Shown piece after piece: positions 8,392 through 15,914 of a stretch of 64,000 nt of DNA. The DNA is from Vibrio parahaemolyticus (GTDB lineage: Bacteria; Pseudomonadota; Gammaproteobacteria; Enterobacterales; Vibrionaceae): positions 1,240,001-1,304,000 of the forward strand of contig NZ_UHIL01000002.1 of the NCBI RefSeq assembly GCF_900460535.1. The letters are read 5' to 3'. The position numbers were made by a program, and so were the translations under genes. The notes beneath the pieces were generated by a model. That model was not told the origin of the DNA. It saw only the letters and a list, made by a program, of their open reading frames with translations, and did no database searches. Numbering within the stretch: the first letter of the stretch is position 1; each line of letters begins with the position of its first letter.

Positions 8392-9663
8392 ATGGTACAA
8401 ACAACGGCAGCGGTTATCTGTGGTGAGAAAAACGTTCAATTAAGAACCTTTGATTTACCAAACATTTCAGCCGACGAACTTCTGGTTAAAAACATTTCAA
8501 ACAGCATTTGTCTATCCACTTACAAAGCAGCATTGTTAGGTAGCAAACACAAACGCGTTCCTGAAAACATTGACGAAGTGCCAGTGATGACAGGTCATGA
8601 ATACGCAGGTGTTATTGTTGAAGTTGGTGAGAATCTAAAAGATCAATTCAAAGCTGGTGACTACTTTGTTTTGCAACCTGCCATGGGCTTGCCAACAGGC
8701 TACTCAGCGGGCTATAGCTATGAGACATTTGGTGGCAACGCGACGTATTCCGTTATTCCTAAAATCGCTATCGACCTAGGTTGCGTACTGCCTTACCACG
8801 GCGATTACTTTGCTGATGCGTCTCTGGCTGAGCCAATGTCTTGCATTATTGGTGCGTACCACGCGAGCTACCACACCACGCAATACGTGTACGAGCACGA
8901 TATGGGCATTAAAGAAGGTGGTGCGTTAGCGCTTTTGGCGTGTGCTGGCCCAATGGGGATTGGTGCAATTGACTACGCGATCAACGGCCCTGTAAAGCCA
9001 AAACTGATCGTGGTGACGGACATCGACGCTGCGCGTTTAGACCGAGCTGAAAGTCTCATTCCCGTTGCAAAAGCTAAAGAGCAGGGCGTAGAACTGCACT
9101 ACGTGAATACCGCTCAAATAGACGATCCGGTCGCGTATCTCAAAGCACTCAACGGTGGCAATGGTTATGACGATGTAATGGTCTACGCGGCGGTTGCTCA
9201 AGTGCTAGAACAAGCCGATGAGCTACTTGGCAATGATGGCTGCCTCAACTTCTTTGCTGGCCCAACGGATAAGAATTTCAAAGTGCCGTTTAACTTCTAC
9301 AACGTGCATTACGAATCAACCCATATTGTAGGGACGTCCGGTGGTTCAAAGGGTGACATGGTGGAATCTATAGAGCTTTCCTCGCAAGGCAAGATCAACC
9401 CGTCTTTCATGATCACACATGTTGGTGGCTTACAAGCTGCGCCACATACGATTCTGAATCAGTTGGATATTCCGGGCGGTAAGAAGTTGATTTACCCACA
9501 TATTGACCTGCCATTGACGGCGATTGATGACTTTTTATCGTTGGCAGACCAAGACCCGTTCTTTGCGGAACTCGATGCGATTTTGTGCGCGAACAACTAT
9601 GTGTGGAACGCGCATGCAGAAAAAGCGTTACTTGAGTTTTATGACGTGAGCTTAACGGTTTAG
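8392..9663 (+). CDS. Zinc-type sugar-phosphate dehydrogenase, SorE/YggP-like
   Basis: A 423-residue medium-chain dehydrogenase. Catalytic zinc ligands are suggested by Cys40 and by His69-Glu70 in TGHEYAGVIVEVG. The EPMSC segment lies before a nucleotide-binding fold. The four-cysteine structural zinc loop of classical alcohol dehydrogenases is not evident. Length and pattern match L-sorbose-1-phosphate reductase (SorE) and E. coli YggP, which interconvert ketose and polyol phosphates with NAD(P). The ATG at 8392 follows AGGAGAGAAATC; an earlier in-frame ATG at 8347 lacks a ribosome site. It should act on the product of the upstream phosphotransferase permease. Confidence 0.82.
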   Translation: MVQTTAAVICGEKNVQLRTFDLPNISADELLVKNISNSICLSTYKAALLGSKHKRVPENIDEVPVMTGHEYAGVIVEVGENLKDQFKAGDYFVLQPAMGLPTGYSAGYSYETFGGNATYSVIPKIAIDLGCVLPYHGDYFADASLAEPMSCIIGAYHASYHTTQYVYEHDMGIKEGGALALLACAGPMGIGAIDYAINGPVKPKLIVVTDIDAARLDRAESLIPVAKAKEQGVELHYVNTAQIDDPVAYLKALNGGNGYDDVMVYAAVAQVLEQADELLGNDGCLNFFAGPTDKNFKVPFNFYNVHYESTHIVGTSGGSKGDMVESIELSSQGKINPSFMITHVGGLQAAPHTILNQLDIPGGKKLIYPHIDLPLTAIDDFLSLADQDPFFAELDAILCANNYVWNAHAEKALLEFYDVSLTV

Positions 9664-9722
9664 TTGCAACGAACATGTGTGGTAGCCTTTGCGCTGCCAC
9701 ATAATGGAGAGGTCATAAGACG

Positions 9723-10241
9723 TTGTCACGTGAAGACGAATTACTGGAGAAATTGGATGAGTGTGAAAATGCCACTGCGTTTCTTCAGGTTTCTAACAAA
9801 ATAATTAACCTCAAGTTAAAAGCATTACTTCCGAGTGTGTTCGTCCAAGACGACTTAGTGAAGGAGTATGCTGTGGATCCGTTATTGAGAGAAGATGGGC
9901 CATTGGTCACGACCGATGTTGTCTCCAAGTTGATGTTTGCGATGGGAAAAATCTCATTACAAACTTATGCAGACATTGGCTTGTACGATCAGGTATTGGA
10001 GTATGTGGTTACTCAGCCTGAAAAGATCGCGTTTACAGATGATGTGATTTATGACTTCATCAAAAACCAAGCGGTACTCTCTTCTCAGCAAGACTGCTTT
10101 TATCTTGAGTCGATCAATCAGCTAAAGTTCTCTTCGTTTGAGTCCTTTTCGCAAATGAGATACGAATCTCTCATCAAAACAGTGCTCAAGCTGTCGTGTG
10201 AAATGTTGATAGAAAGAATCGAAGAGGAAATCAATCAGTAA
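9723..10241 (+). CDS. MtlR/YggD-family transcriptional repressor
   Basis: A 172-residue all-helical protein of the mannitol operon repressor family (MtlR and E. coli YggD). Typical segments include LRED near residue 56 and KLMFAMGKISLQTY. MtlR lacks a classical helix-turn-helix and in enterobacteria represses the mannitol operon, probably together with other factors. The start is a TTG at 9723 with GGAGAGG about a dozen bases upstream; no better start is in frame. Its place inside the operon, after the dehydrogenase, mirrors yggD and suggests autogenous control of this sugar-alcohol locus. Confidence 0.85.
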   Translation: MSREDELLEKLDECENATAFLQVSNKIINLKLKALLPSVFVQDDLVKEYAVDPLLREDGPLVTTDVVSKLMFAMGKISLQTYADIGLYDQVLEYVVTQPEKIAFTDDVIYDFIKNQAVLSSQQDCFYLESINQLKFSSFESFSQMRYESLIKTVLKLSCEMLIERIEEEINQ

Positions 10242-10250
10242 GGGTTCACC

Positions 10251-10985
10251 ATGAAAGTGAATTTAAACGTCAGTGGCTTTGAAACCGAAGCAACCTTTCC
10301 CGATGCCGACGTAAAACGAATCCATCAGCCTCTTATCGAAAAATTTACTCGCCTCTATCATGAGAAGCAGGAACGCATAGTAGTGTTCTTGTGCGCTCCT
10401 CCGGGCAGTGGCAAGTCGACACTCGCTGCGTTCTGGGAATACTTGTCGGAACAAGATGAAAGCCAAGAGCCTTTACAAGTGCTGCCGTTTGATGGTTTCC
10501 ACTATCCAAATGAGATCCTCGACAACAATACGATTGAACGAGATGGCGAGCTCGTGCCTCTGCGCAGTATTAAGGGATCCTATCAAACATTTAATCTGAC
10601 GGAGCTTATCGACAAGCTCAAACAGCTCAAAATGAAAGATACAAAATGGCCATACTACGACCGCAATTTGCATGATCCAGTCGACGACGCCATTTTGGTA
10701 AATCGGAATGTGGTTGTCGTTGAGGGGAATTGGTTACTGCTTAATGAACCGGTGTGGAATGAACTGCATCGTTTGGCCGATTTTACCGTCTTTGTAGATA
10801 CACAGCCTGAGTTTCTGCAAGAGCGTTTAGTCAATCGTAAGATTCGTGGTGGTACAGAGCCAGAAGCTGCATTGGAGTTTTATTTGAACTCAGATGCCGT
10901 AAATGTAGATAAGGTTTTAAATCACTCAATTCCAGCGGATCTCACGCTGTTTCTCAATCAAAACGGTTCGTTCGAAATTCGATAA
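10251..10985 (+). CDS. YggC-like P-loop kinase
   Basis: A 244-residue P-loop protein. Walker A is APPGSGKST at residues 49-57, the segment VVVVEGNWLLL gives the Walker-B-like strand of the uridine-kinase / pantothenate-kinase group, and RLVNRKIRGG is a lid-type arginine helix. Family members phosphorylate nucleosides or sugars; E. coli YggC has no firm substrate. It starts 9 bases after the MtlR-like gene and, as in E. coli, shares an operon with a phosphotransferase system and dehydrogenase. A role in phosphorylating a ketose phosphate or the free ketose is inferred only. Confidence 0.85.
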   Translation: MKVNLNVSGFETEATFPDADVKRIHQPLIEKFTRLYHEKQERIVVFLCAPPGSGKSTLAAFWEYLSEQDESQEPLQVLPFDGFHYPNEILDNNTIERDGELVPLRSIKGSYQTFNLTELIDKLKQLKMKDTKWPYYDRNLHDPVDDAILVNRNVVVVEGNWLLLNEPVWNELHRLADFTVFVDTQPEFLQERLVNRKIRGGTEPEAALEFYLNSDAVNVDKVLNHSIPADLTLFLNQNGSFEIR

Positions 10986-11010
10986 TTTGTCCACAATTTA
11001 GGAGGTCACC

Positions 11011-11757
11011 ATGGATATCGTCGTTGATAGCCACACCCATACTATTGCCAGTGGACATGCCTACAGCACCATTTTAGAGAACGCATTGGCAGCCAAGAAT
11101 AAGGGGTTAAAACTTCTTTGTACCACCGATCATGCTCCCGAAATGCCAGGAGCCCCTCACTACTGGCACTTCAATAATCAAAGAATTTTGCCCCGCTTTT
11201 TGCATGAGGTCGGTATTCTCCGTGGCGTTGAAGCCAACACTTTAAACGTCAAAGGCGAGATCGATCTTCCGCCTTCCTCTGATCAACATCTTGATTGGGT
11301 AATTGCTAGCTTTCATGAGCCCGTTTTTAGACCCGCAACCGAAGCGGAGCACACTGCCGCGCTGATTAACGTCATTAAAAGTGGCAGAGTGGACGTGTTA
11401 GGGCACTTAGGTAATCCCAATTACCCATTTGATATGGAGCAAGTGTTGCGTTGCGCTAAATCCCACAATGTAGCGATTGAGGTGAACAATACGTCTCTCA
11501 CAGGCAAGAGCCGAAAAGGCAGTGATGCGCGCTGTGATCAAATTGTTGCCTTAGGAAAAGAGATTGGCGTGTATTTCAGTACCGGCTCTGATGCGCACTT
11601 TTGCGAAGAGATTTCAAAACTGGATCTCGCCATCGAATTGCTGGAAAAACATGGCGTGGAGAAGGACAAAATCCTAACGACTTCAACACGTCGTTTCTTG
11701 AAGTTCTTACTACTCAGAGGTAAACCACGCATTCCTGAGTTCGACGTGTTTTACTGA
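11011..11757 (+). CDS. PHP-domain phosphatase, YcdX family
   Basis: A 248-residue PHP-superfamily phosphoesterase. All nine trinuclear metal ligands of the E. coli YcdX fold can be placed: His8, His10, His16, His41, Glu74, His102, His132, Asp194 and His196 (SHTHT, TTDHAP, GVEAN, SFHEP, GHLGN, GSDAH). YcdX-type enzymes hydrolyse phosphate esters. The gene starts 25 bases after the YggC-like kinase, with an AGGAGG ribosome site, and ends the operon before an intrinsic terminator. In the E. coli locus a type II fructose-bisphosphatase (YggF) is present; here no yggF is seen and this unrelated phosphatase is, so functional replacement is plausible. Confidence 0.88.
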   Translation: MDIVVDSHTHTIASGHAYSTILENALAAKNKGLKLLCTTDHAPEMPGAPHYWHFNNQRILPRFLHEVGILRGVEANTLNVKGEIDLPPSSDQHLDWVIASFHEPVFRPATEAEHTAALINVIKSGRVDVLGHLGNPNYPFDMEQVLRCAKSHNVAIEVNNTSLTGKSRKGSDARCDQIVALGKEIGVYFSTGSDAHFCEEISKLDLAIELLEKHGVEKDKILTTSTRRFLKFLLLRGKPRIPEFDVFY

Positions 11758-11784
11758 TGTATGTGCATGAATAATCAAAAGTAG

Positions 11785-11807
11785 ACCCCGCCAATCGGCG
11801 GGGTTTG
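11785..11807 (+). terminator. Intrinsic terminator of the PTS operon
   Basis: The stem ACCCCGCC / GGCGGGGT with a 4-base loop AATC is followed by TTTG. It lies 27 bases after the PHP phosphatase stop and closes the operon. Confidence 0.85.
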
Positions 11808-11833
11808 TATTAGTTATGTACAAACTTGCTTAC

Positions 11834-12598
11834 TTACAAAGGTGACTCAACGACTACATATTTACGATCTGCCCTAAGTGGCGCAAACCATGTGTCTTGG
11901 TATTTGAAATAGCTTTGCCCGTCTATCACTACCGTCTGCTTGGTGTGGGGAAGTGAGTCAACAATTTCGCCAAGCTTATAAGGACTTGGGGTTTTCCTAG
12001 TGATGGTTTTGCTTGTCTCTGTTGTCGTAGTGCTTACTTGGTTAGGAGAGGCAGAATAAGAGTTGGGTGAGGTTGTCACAGTACTTAAGCTCGTTGTTGT
12101 TGACGCTGAGTTAGGTAAAACATCACTACCACTGATGACTGTGTAATTTCCGGCTGGTGGGTTTTGGACATACACGTAACGACTGCCGCGCTGTTGATAA
12201 TAGGCGTCTTGCACAATGGCATAGGTTACTCCAGCGAAAATCGCAAACGTAGCGATGCCAACCAGATCGTTATGGTAATAGTAATAACGACCACGATAAG
12301 GTGGATACCAATAACCAGGTCGCACATAAATGAAAGAGGAATGGTATCGCGGCGGTCTTATTACGACGGGTGGACGATGGTAGTAAGGTGGTCTGTAGTC
12401 GTGTGAAGGGCGATGGTGATGCGGCGGCCGAATCGGTCGCTCCGGACGATTTACAGGATGACTGTGGTGCTTATTGCCCGGTTGAGTAATGGGTTTCACC
12501 GAATGTTGCGGATGAGGTTTTGCCTGTAATGTTGTTGTGCCAAGTATCATGACAAACACACTGGTCGCAAGCCCTCTGAAAATTGATATGTAGTTCAT
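11834..12598 (-). CDS. Exported His/Pro/Tyr-rich protein, DUF6515-like
   Basis: A 254-residue exported protein. The ATG at 12598 is chosen because AAGGGGAGGCG lies four bases upstream. The N-terminus is a Sec signal peptide ending near LQAKP. The mature N-third is very rich in His, Pro and Arg (repeated RPPHHH/YRPP patterns), followed by Tyr-rich sequence, one hydrophobic segment (LVGIATFAIFAGVTYAIV) and a Ser/Thr-rich linker. The last 30 residues (GQSYFKYQDTWF, then DRKYVVV) resemble the tail of the small His-rich protein at 15539-15868. This fits the DUF6515-type group; the function is unknown and metal binding is only suggested by composition. Confidence 0.72.
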   Translation of the reverse strand: MNYISIFRGLATSVFVMILGTTTLQAKPHPQHSVKPITQPGNKHHSHPVNRPERPIRPPHHHRPSHDYRPPYYHRPPVVIRPPRYHSSFIYVRPGYWYPPYRGRYYYYHNDLVGIATFAIFAGVTYAIVQDAYYQQRGSRYVYVQNPPAGNYTVISGSDVLPNSASTTTSLSTVTTSPNSYSASPNQVSTTTTETSKTITRKTPSPYKLGEIVDSLPHTKQTVVIDGQSYFKYQDTWFAPLRADRKYVVVESPL

Positions 12599-12663
12599 AA
12601 AACGCCTCCCCTTGATATTGGAGAGTAGGGTGCTCAAAACATAAGTATAACAGAGCGAAACAA

Positions 12664-12999
12664 TTAGGAAGCGTTAGGATCTGAGCGTTGTTCAAGTACT
12701 AGAGACAAGAGGCGCACCAGTAGGGACTGTGCTTCAGGTGATAGCAGCCGAGCAACCGTCACCAAATCTGATGCGGTCACGTGTTCTATCCCTCTAATAT
12801 CGAGCGCGATATCGAGGTCAGTCAGATTTAGAGAGCGCAAAATAGAGCGGTATTGCGAAAGTTTGAGATCCGATTCGCCTCGCTCGATGCGTTGGTAGGT
12901 TTTGACGCTCATTCCTGCGATATTTGCCATTTGTTCACGCGACAAACCGTGCTCTTTTCGTCTAATAATGAGCGCTTCAACGATAGGGTCTACGTGCAT
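12664..12999 (-). CDS. Small XRE-type helix-turn-helix protein
   Basis: A 111-residue protein whose residues 8-60 form a Cro/C1-type helix-turn-helix: RRKEHGLSREQMANIAGMSV, then TYQRIERGESDLK. The C-terminal half (LLSPEAQSLLVRLLSLVLE) is amphipathic and may dimerise. It lies directly upstream of the His-rich exported protein on the same strand with 65 bases between, so co-transcription or control of that gene is possible. There is no sign of a toxin partner. Confidence 0.82.
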   Translation of the reverse strand: MHVDPIVEALIIRRKEHGLSREQMANIAGMSVKTYQRIERGESDLKLSQYRSILRSLNLTDLDIALDIRGIEHVTASDLVTVARLLSPEAQSLLVRLLSLVLEQRSDPNAS

Positions 13000-13142
13000 G
13001 GCTTCTCCAGATAGGACAGTTTTGACCTAATCAACGCAAGAAGTGGACCACTTTAACCACCCTATCTTTACCCGATTTTAAAAAGGGTATAAGAATGGCG
13101 TTCTAATTAAATGTGCAATTATTTCAGTCAGTTCTTATAAAA

Positions 13143-13454
13143 ATGGAAAAGCATCAGTCATATAAATCAATTACAGCAAAAGTTTCTATTCGCAAAATGC
13201 AACGCATTTTAGATCAGCTGCTGAATGAAATTGATGAGAAACACCGCGCTTCAAAAGAGAATGTTGTGACATTGACTCGGCAGTCACAGCATCGTCTGAT
13301 GAGCTATAAAGAGCTTTATCTTCACCGTGAGGCTATAGCCGAAAGTGAACTGCTGTTGGCGTATGAAAGTATGAGTGATACAGAGAAACAGATAGCTGAT
13401 ATGGGGCTATCAGAACTAACTTATGCCATTGAAGCGCTAGATAGAGCGTGCTAA
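13143..13454 (+). CDS. Hypothetical helical protein
   Basis: About 103 residues (113 if the in-frame GTG at 13113 is the start). It is charged, helix-rich and without cysteines in the body, a signal peptide or a membrane segment; the only Cys is the last residue. No family recognised. Neither start has a convincing ribosome site. It diverges from the XRE regulator across about 140 bases and is followed by a hairpin at 13526-13549. Confidence 0.55.
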   Translation: MEKHQSYKSITAKVSIRKMQRILDQLLNEIDEKHRASKENVVTLTRQSQHRLMSYKELYLHREAIAESELLLAYESMSDTEKQIADMGLSELTYAIEALDRAC

Positions 13455-13525
13455 CGCATTGCACAATATCGTCAACGATTGGATTGTGTTGAATAAAGGG
13501 AATAATAAACAAAGAAGGGATGCAA

Positions 13526-13549
13526 ATGCTGGGGAACCACACCCAGCAT
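13526..13549. repeat. Hairpin after the hypothetical gene
   Basis: A perfect 8-base inverted repeat, ATGCTGGG / CCCAGCAT with an 8-base loop. No T-run follows on either strand, so it is terminator-like only in its stem. It may end the message from 13143-13454. Confidence 0.4.
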
Positions 13550-13691
13550 TCGGACACTCATTTACCTAAATTTTCGAACCGTAAATCAGTGTTTAGAGGT
13601 ATGTGAACCGAAGCGAGTCGGTACGCAGCGAATAATAGCGATATTGTCTGATCTAGGCTACGTCCTTGGAATCTAATACCTTAATCTAAAC

Positions 13692-13709
13692 TGTAAATTA
13701 ATTTGTACA
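13692..13709 (+). promoter_or_regulatory. TyrR box upstream of tyrP
   Basis: TGTAAA-N6-TGTACA, one base from the TyrR consensus TGTAAA-N6-TTTACA, with both invariant bases (G at position 2, C at position 17) kept. It is about 457 bases before the tyrP start. A weaker candidate, CGTAAA-N6-TTTAGA, lies about 110 bases further upstream but lacks the invariant C. Confidence 0.6.
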
Positions 13710-14165
13710 CACGCCAATAATTGAGCGCTCCAGCACGTTCTTTTTCTCATTAAGCGATAAAAGACTAACTAGCGATGAAAATAGCAACATATCTATTGCT
13801 CTAGCAAAGGGTTGTTAAAATATATCGCTGTAAGACTGACCTTTTGCTTTTCAATCGTCCTAGTTATGCCTTACAATCTTTTTCGGACCAAATCCATTCA
13901 TAAAGAATGGGGTTGATGATTCCAGATGAACGATTTTGCTTCGAACCCAAAGTTGTCACATCTCATCAGCCATTAACATCGCCCAAAACGACTCCCGATT
14001 CATTCATGTGCAATTGAACTAACCACCTTTTGCTGAATGTTTCTTGTGACAGGGGTTCTTGTATCCATTTTCTGGCTAAGAGAGAAGTAGGGTCGTTTTG
14101 TGTCTGTGCTTTGGATGCTGCACAGCAGGCGAGAGATAAACGGATTGAATTTAGAGGTATTAACC

Positions 14166-15323
14166 GTGAACCTAAAACTTGTCGGCAGCTCCCTGATCGT
14201 TGCAGGTACTGCTCTTGGCGCTGGTATGCTTGCCATACCTATGGTGCTTGCTCAATTTGGCCTCCTTTGGGGCACTCTTCTTATGTTGTTCATCTGGGCT
14301 GGAACGACTTATGCCGCTTTGCTTCTACTTGAAGCGAGTTGCAAAGTCGGTGGTGGCGTAAGTATGAACGCAATCGCCCGCGAAACACTTGGTAAAGGCG
14401 GTCAGTTAGTGACTAATGGCCTGCTTTACGCGTTGCTTGTTTGTCTATTGATGGCTTACATCATTGGCGCTGGCGATCTAGTGCAAAAAATCACGGCATC
14501 AGTCGGCCTTTCTGTTTCCACTGTTTCTAGCCAAGTTGGCTTTACTATCTTAGTGGGTCTGATTGTTTCTGCTGGCACTGGTGTGGTCGACAAGCTGAAC
14601 CGTGGTCTGTTTATCGGTATGATTGTTGCGCTTGTTTTAACGCTGTTTGCTCTTGCTCCTAGTGTTTCATTCGAAGGCCTAAACGAAGTCGTTAGTAGCG
14701 ACAAAATGGCACTGATCAAAACCAGTTCTGTGCTATTCACCAGTTTTGGCTTTATGGTCGTCATTCCTTCGTTGGTGACTTACAACAAAGAAGCGAGCAA
14801 AACTCAGCTGCGCAACATGATCGTTGTCGGCTCTACGATTCCTTTGGTTTGTTACCTATTGTGGTTGTTTGCGGTTGTGGGTAATTTGCCGCCACATGAG
14901 CTGGTACAGTACTCAAACGTCACTGAACTTATCTCGGTTCTTGGTCAACAGTACAATGGCTTGGAGTTTATTCTGTCCATGTTTACTGGTTTGGCATTGC
15001 TAACTTCATTCTTGGGTGTGGCAATGGCGCTTTACGACCAAAACGCGGACTTGCTCAAAACCAGCAAGCCAGTGGTATTCGTCACCACATTTATTCTGCC
15101 GCTACTTGGTGCTGTATTTGCTCCGGAACATTTCTTAGCAATTTTAAGCTACGCAGGCATTATTCTTGTGTTCTTGGCAGTTTTTGTTCCATTGTCGATG
15201 ACAATGAAAGTGCGCCGTGTACCTGTCGAAGACAACAGCGTTTATGAAGCTGGTGGCGGTGTGATGGGCATGAGTATGATCTTCCTGTTTGGCTGTTTCC
15301 TACTATTTGCGCAAGCTGTGTAA
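14166..15323 (+). CDS. tyrP: Aromatic amino acid (tyrosine) permease
   Basis: A 385-residue inner-membrane permease with about eleven hydrophobic segments. The N-terminus carries GSSLIVAGTALGAGMLAIPM, the signature of the HAAAP family (TyrP, Mtr, TnaB), which import aromatic amino acids with protons. The GTG start at 14166 has TAGAGGT upstream; an earlier in-frame GTG at 14100 would add a non-hydrophobic 22-residue extension unusual for the family. A TyrR box lies upstream, which supports a tyrosine or phenylalanine role over tryptophan. An intrinsic terminator follows. Confidence 0.88.
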   Translation: MNLKLVGSSLIVAGTALGAGMLAIPMVLAQFGLLWGTLLMLFIWAGTTYAALLLLEASCKVGGGVSMNAIARETLGKGGQLVTNGLLYALLVCLLMAYIIGAGDLVQKITASVGLSVSTVSSQVGFTILVGLIVSAGTGVVDKLNRGLFIGMIVALVLTLFALAPSVSFEGLNEVVSSDKMALIKTSSVLFTSFGFMVVIPSLVTYNKEASKTQLRNMIVVGSTIPLVCYLLWLFAVVGNLPPHELVQYSNVTELISVLGQQYNGLEFILSMFTGLALLTSFLGVAMALYDQNADLLKTSKPVVFVTTFILPLLGAVFAPEHFLAILSYAGIILVFLAVFVPLSMTMKVRRVPVEDNSVYEAGGGVMGMSMIFLFGCFLLFAQAV

Positions 15324-15343
15324 TACAAGCACATTGAATACAT

Positions 15344-15376
15344 GAGCCGCCCGTTGAAAAACGAGCGGCTTTTTTA
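15344..15376 (+). terminator. Intrinsic terminator of tyrP
   Basis: The stem AGCCGCCCGTT / AACGAGCGGCT has one mismatch and a GAAA-type loop, then six T residues. It starts 21 bases after the tyrP stop. Confidence 0.9.
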
Positions 15377-15538
15377 ATGGCAATGACATAAGTTTTACGA
15401 GAGATGACGGCTTTGACGTCGTGCTGATAATTGTTCATAAGCTCTGACCGAGAGGTGATACTCCTTAGCGAACGACTGACATGTGGTAAGCAGATGCTGA
15501 CTAATATGGTGATAGTTATATCGATAAGGGGAATCGTT

Positions 15539-15868
15539 GTGTCAAAGCAATTATCTGTTGCCATGGTTGGCGTTATGCTGTCTTTGGGTGTGTTCAGTGC
15601 GGAAGCGATGGCAGATCCAAAACACAGACTCGGTCATAAACACGAGCATCATCATGACCATCACCACCATAAACGTAAGCACAAGCATAAACACCGACAT
15701 CATGATGTGATTGTGGTGAACCCAAGGCCGCCAAGGCACCAATACTACTATTACGACCGCATTCCTCGTAATAGCACTTACATTCAAATTGGTAACTTTA
15801 CGTATTTAAAAGTGGATGACCATTATTATCGTCGTTCAAGTGACCGATATATCCATGTAAAACTATAG
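15539..15868 (+). CDS. Small exported histidine-rich protein
   Basis: A 109-residue protein. The GTG start at 15539 is preferred because AAGGGGAATC lies directly upstream; longer in-frame starts lack ribosome sites. Residues 1-25 form a signal peptide (cleavage near AMA). The mature protein starts with about 35 residues dominated by His and Lys, then Pro/Tyr-rich sequence. The tail (TYLKVDDHYYRRSSDRYIHV) resembles the end of the larger His-rich protein at 11834-12598. Metal buffering in the periplasm is a guess from composition. A bidirectional terminator follows. Confidence 0.7.
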   Translation: MSKQLSVAMVGVMLSLGVFSAEAMADPKHRLGHKHEHHHDHHHHKRKHKHKHRHHDVIVVNPRPPRHQYYYYDRIPRNSTYIQIGNFTYLKVDDHYYRRSSDRYIHVKL

Positions 15869-15870
15869 AT

Positions 15871-15903
15871 ACAAAAACAGCGAGCTAGGCTCGCTGTTTT
15901 TGT
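15871..15903. terminator. Bidirectional intrinsic terminator
   Basis: A perfect 15-base palindromic stem, ACAAAAACAGCGAGC / GCTCGCTGTTTTTGT with a 3-base loop. It gives T-runs on both strands and serves the His-rich gene and the converging chemoreceptor gene. Confidence 0.93.
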
Positions 15904-15914
15904 TGATGAAAGAC

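Larger units (their letters stand above)
13455..14165 (+). other. Long intergenic region upstream of tyrP
   Basis: About 710 bases without a convincing gene. It holds the hairpin at 13526-13549, a TyrR box at 13692-13709 and a weaker TyrR-like dyad at 13580-13597. The rest, including a short dyad CCATTC/GAATGG near 13890-13910, gives no clear signal. Its length suggests a long leader or distant control of tyrP. Confidence 0.5.
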
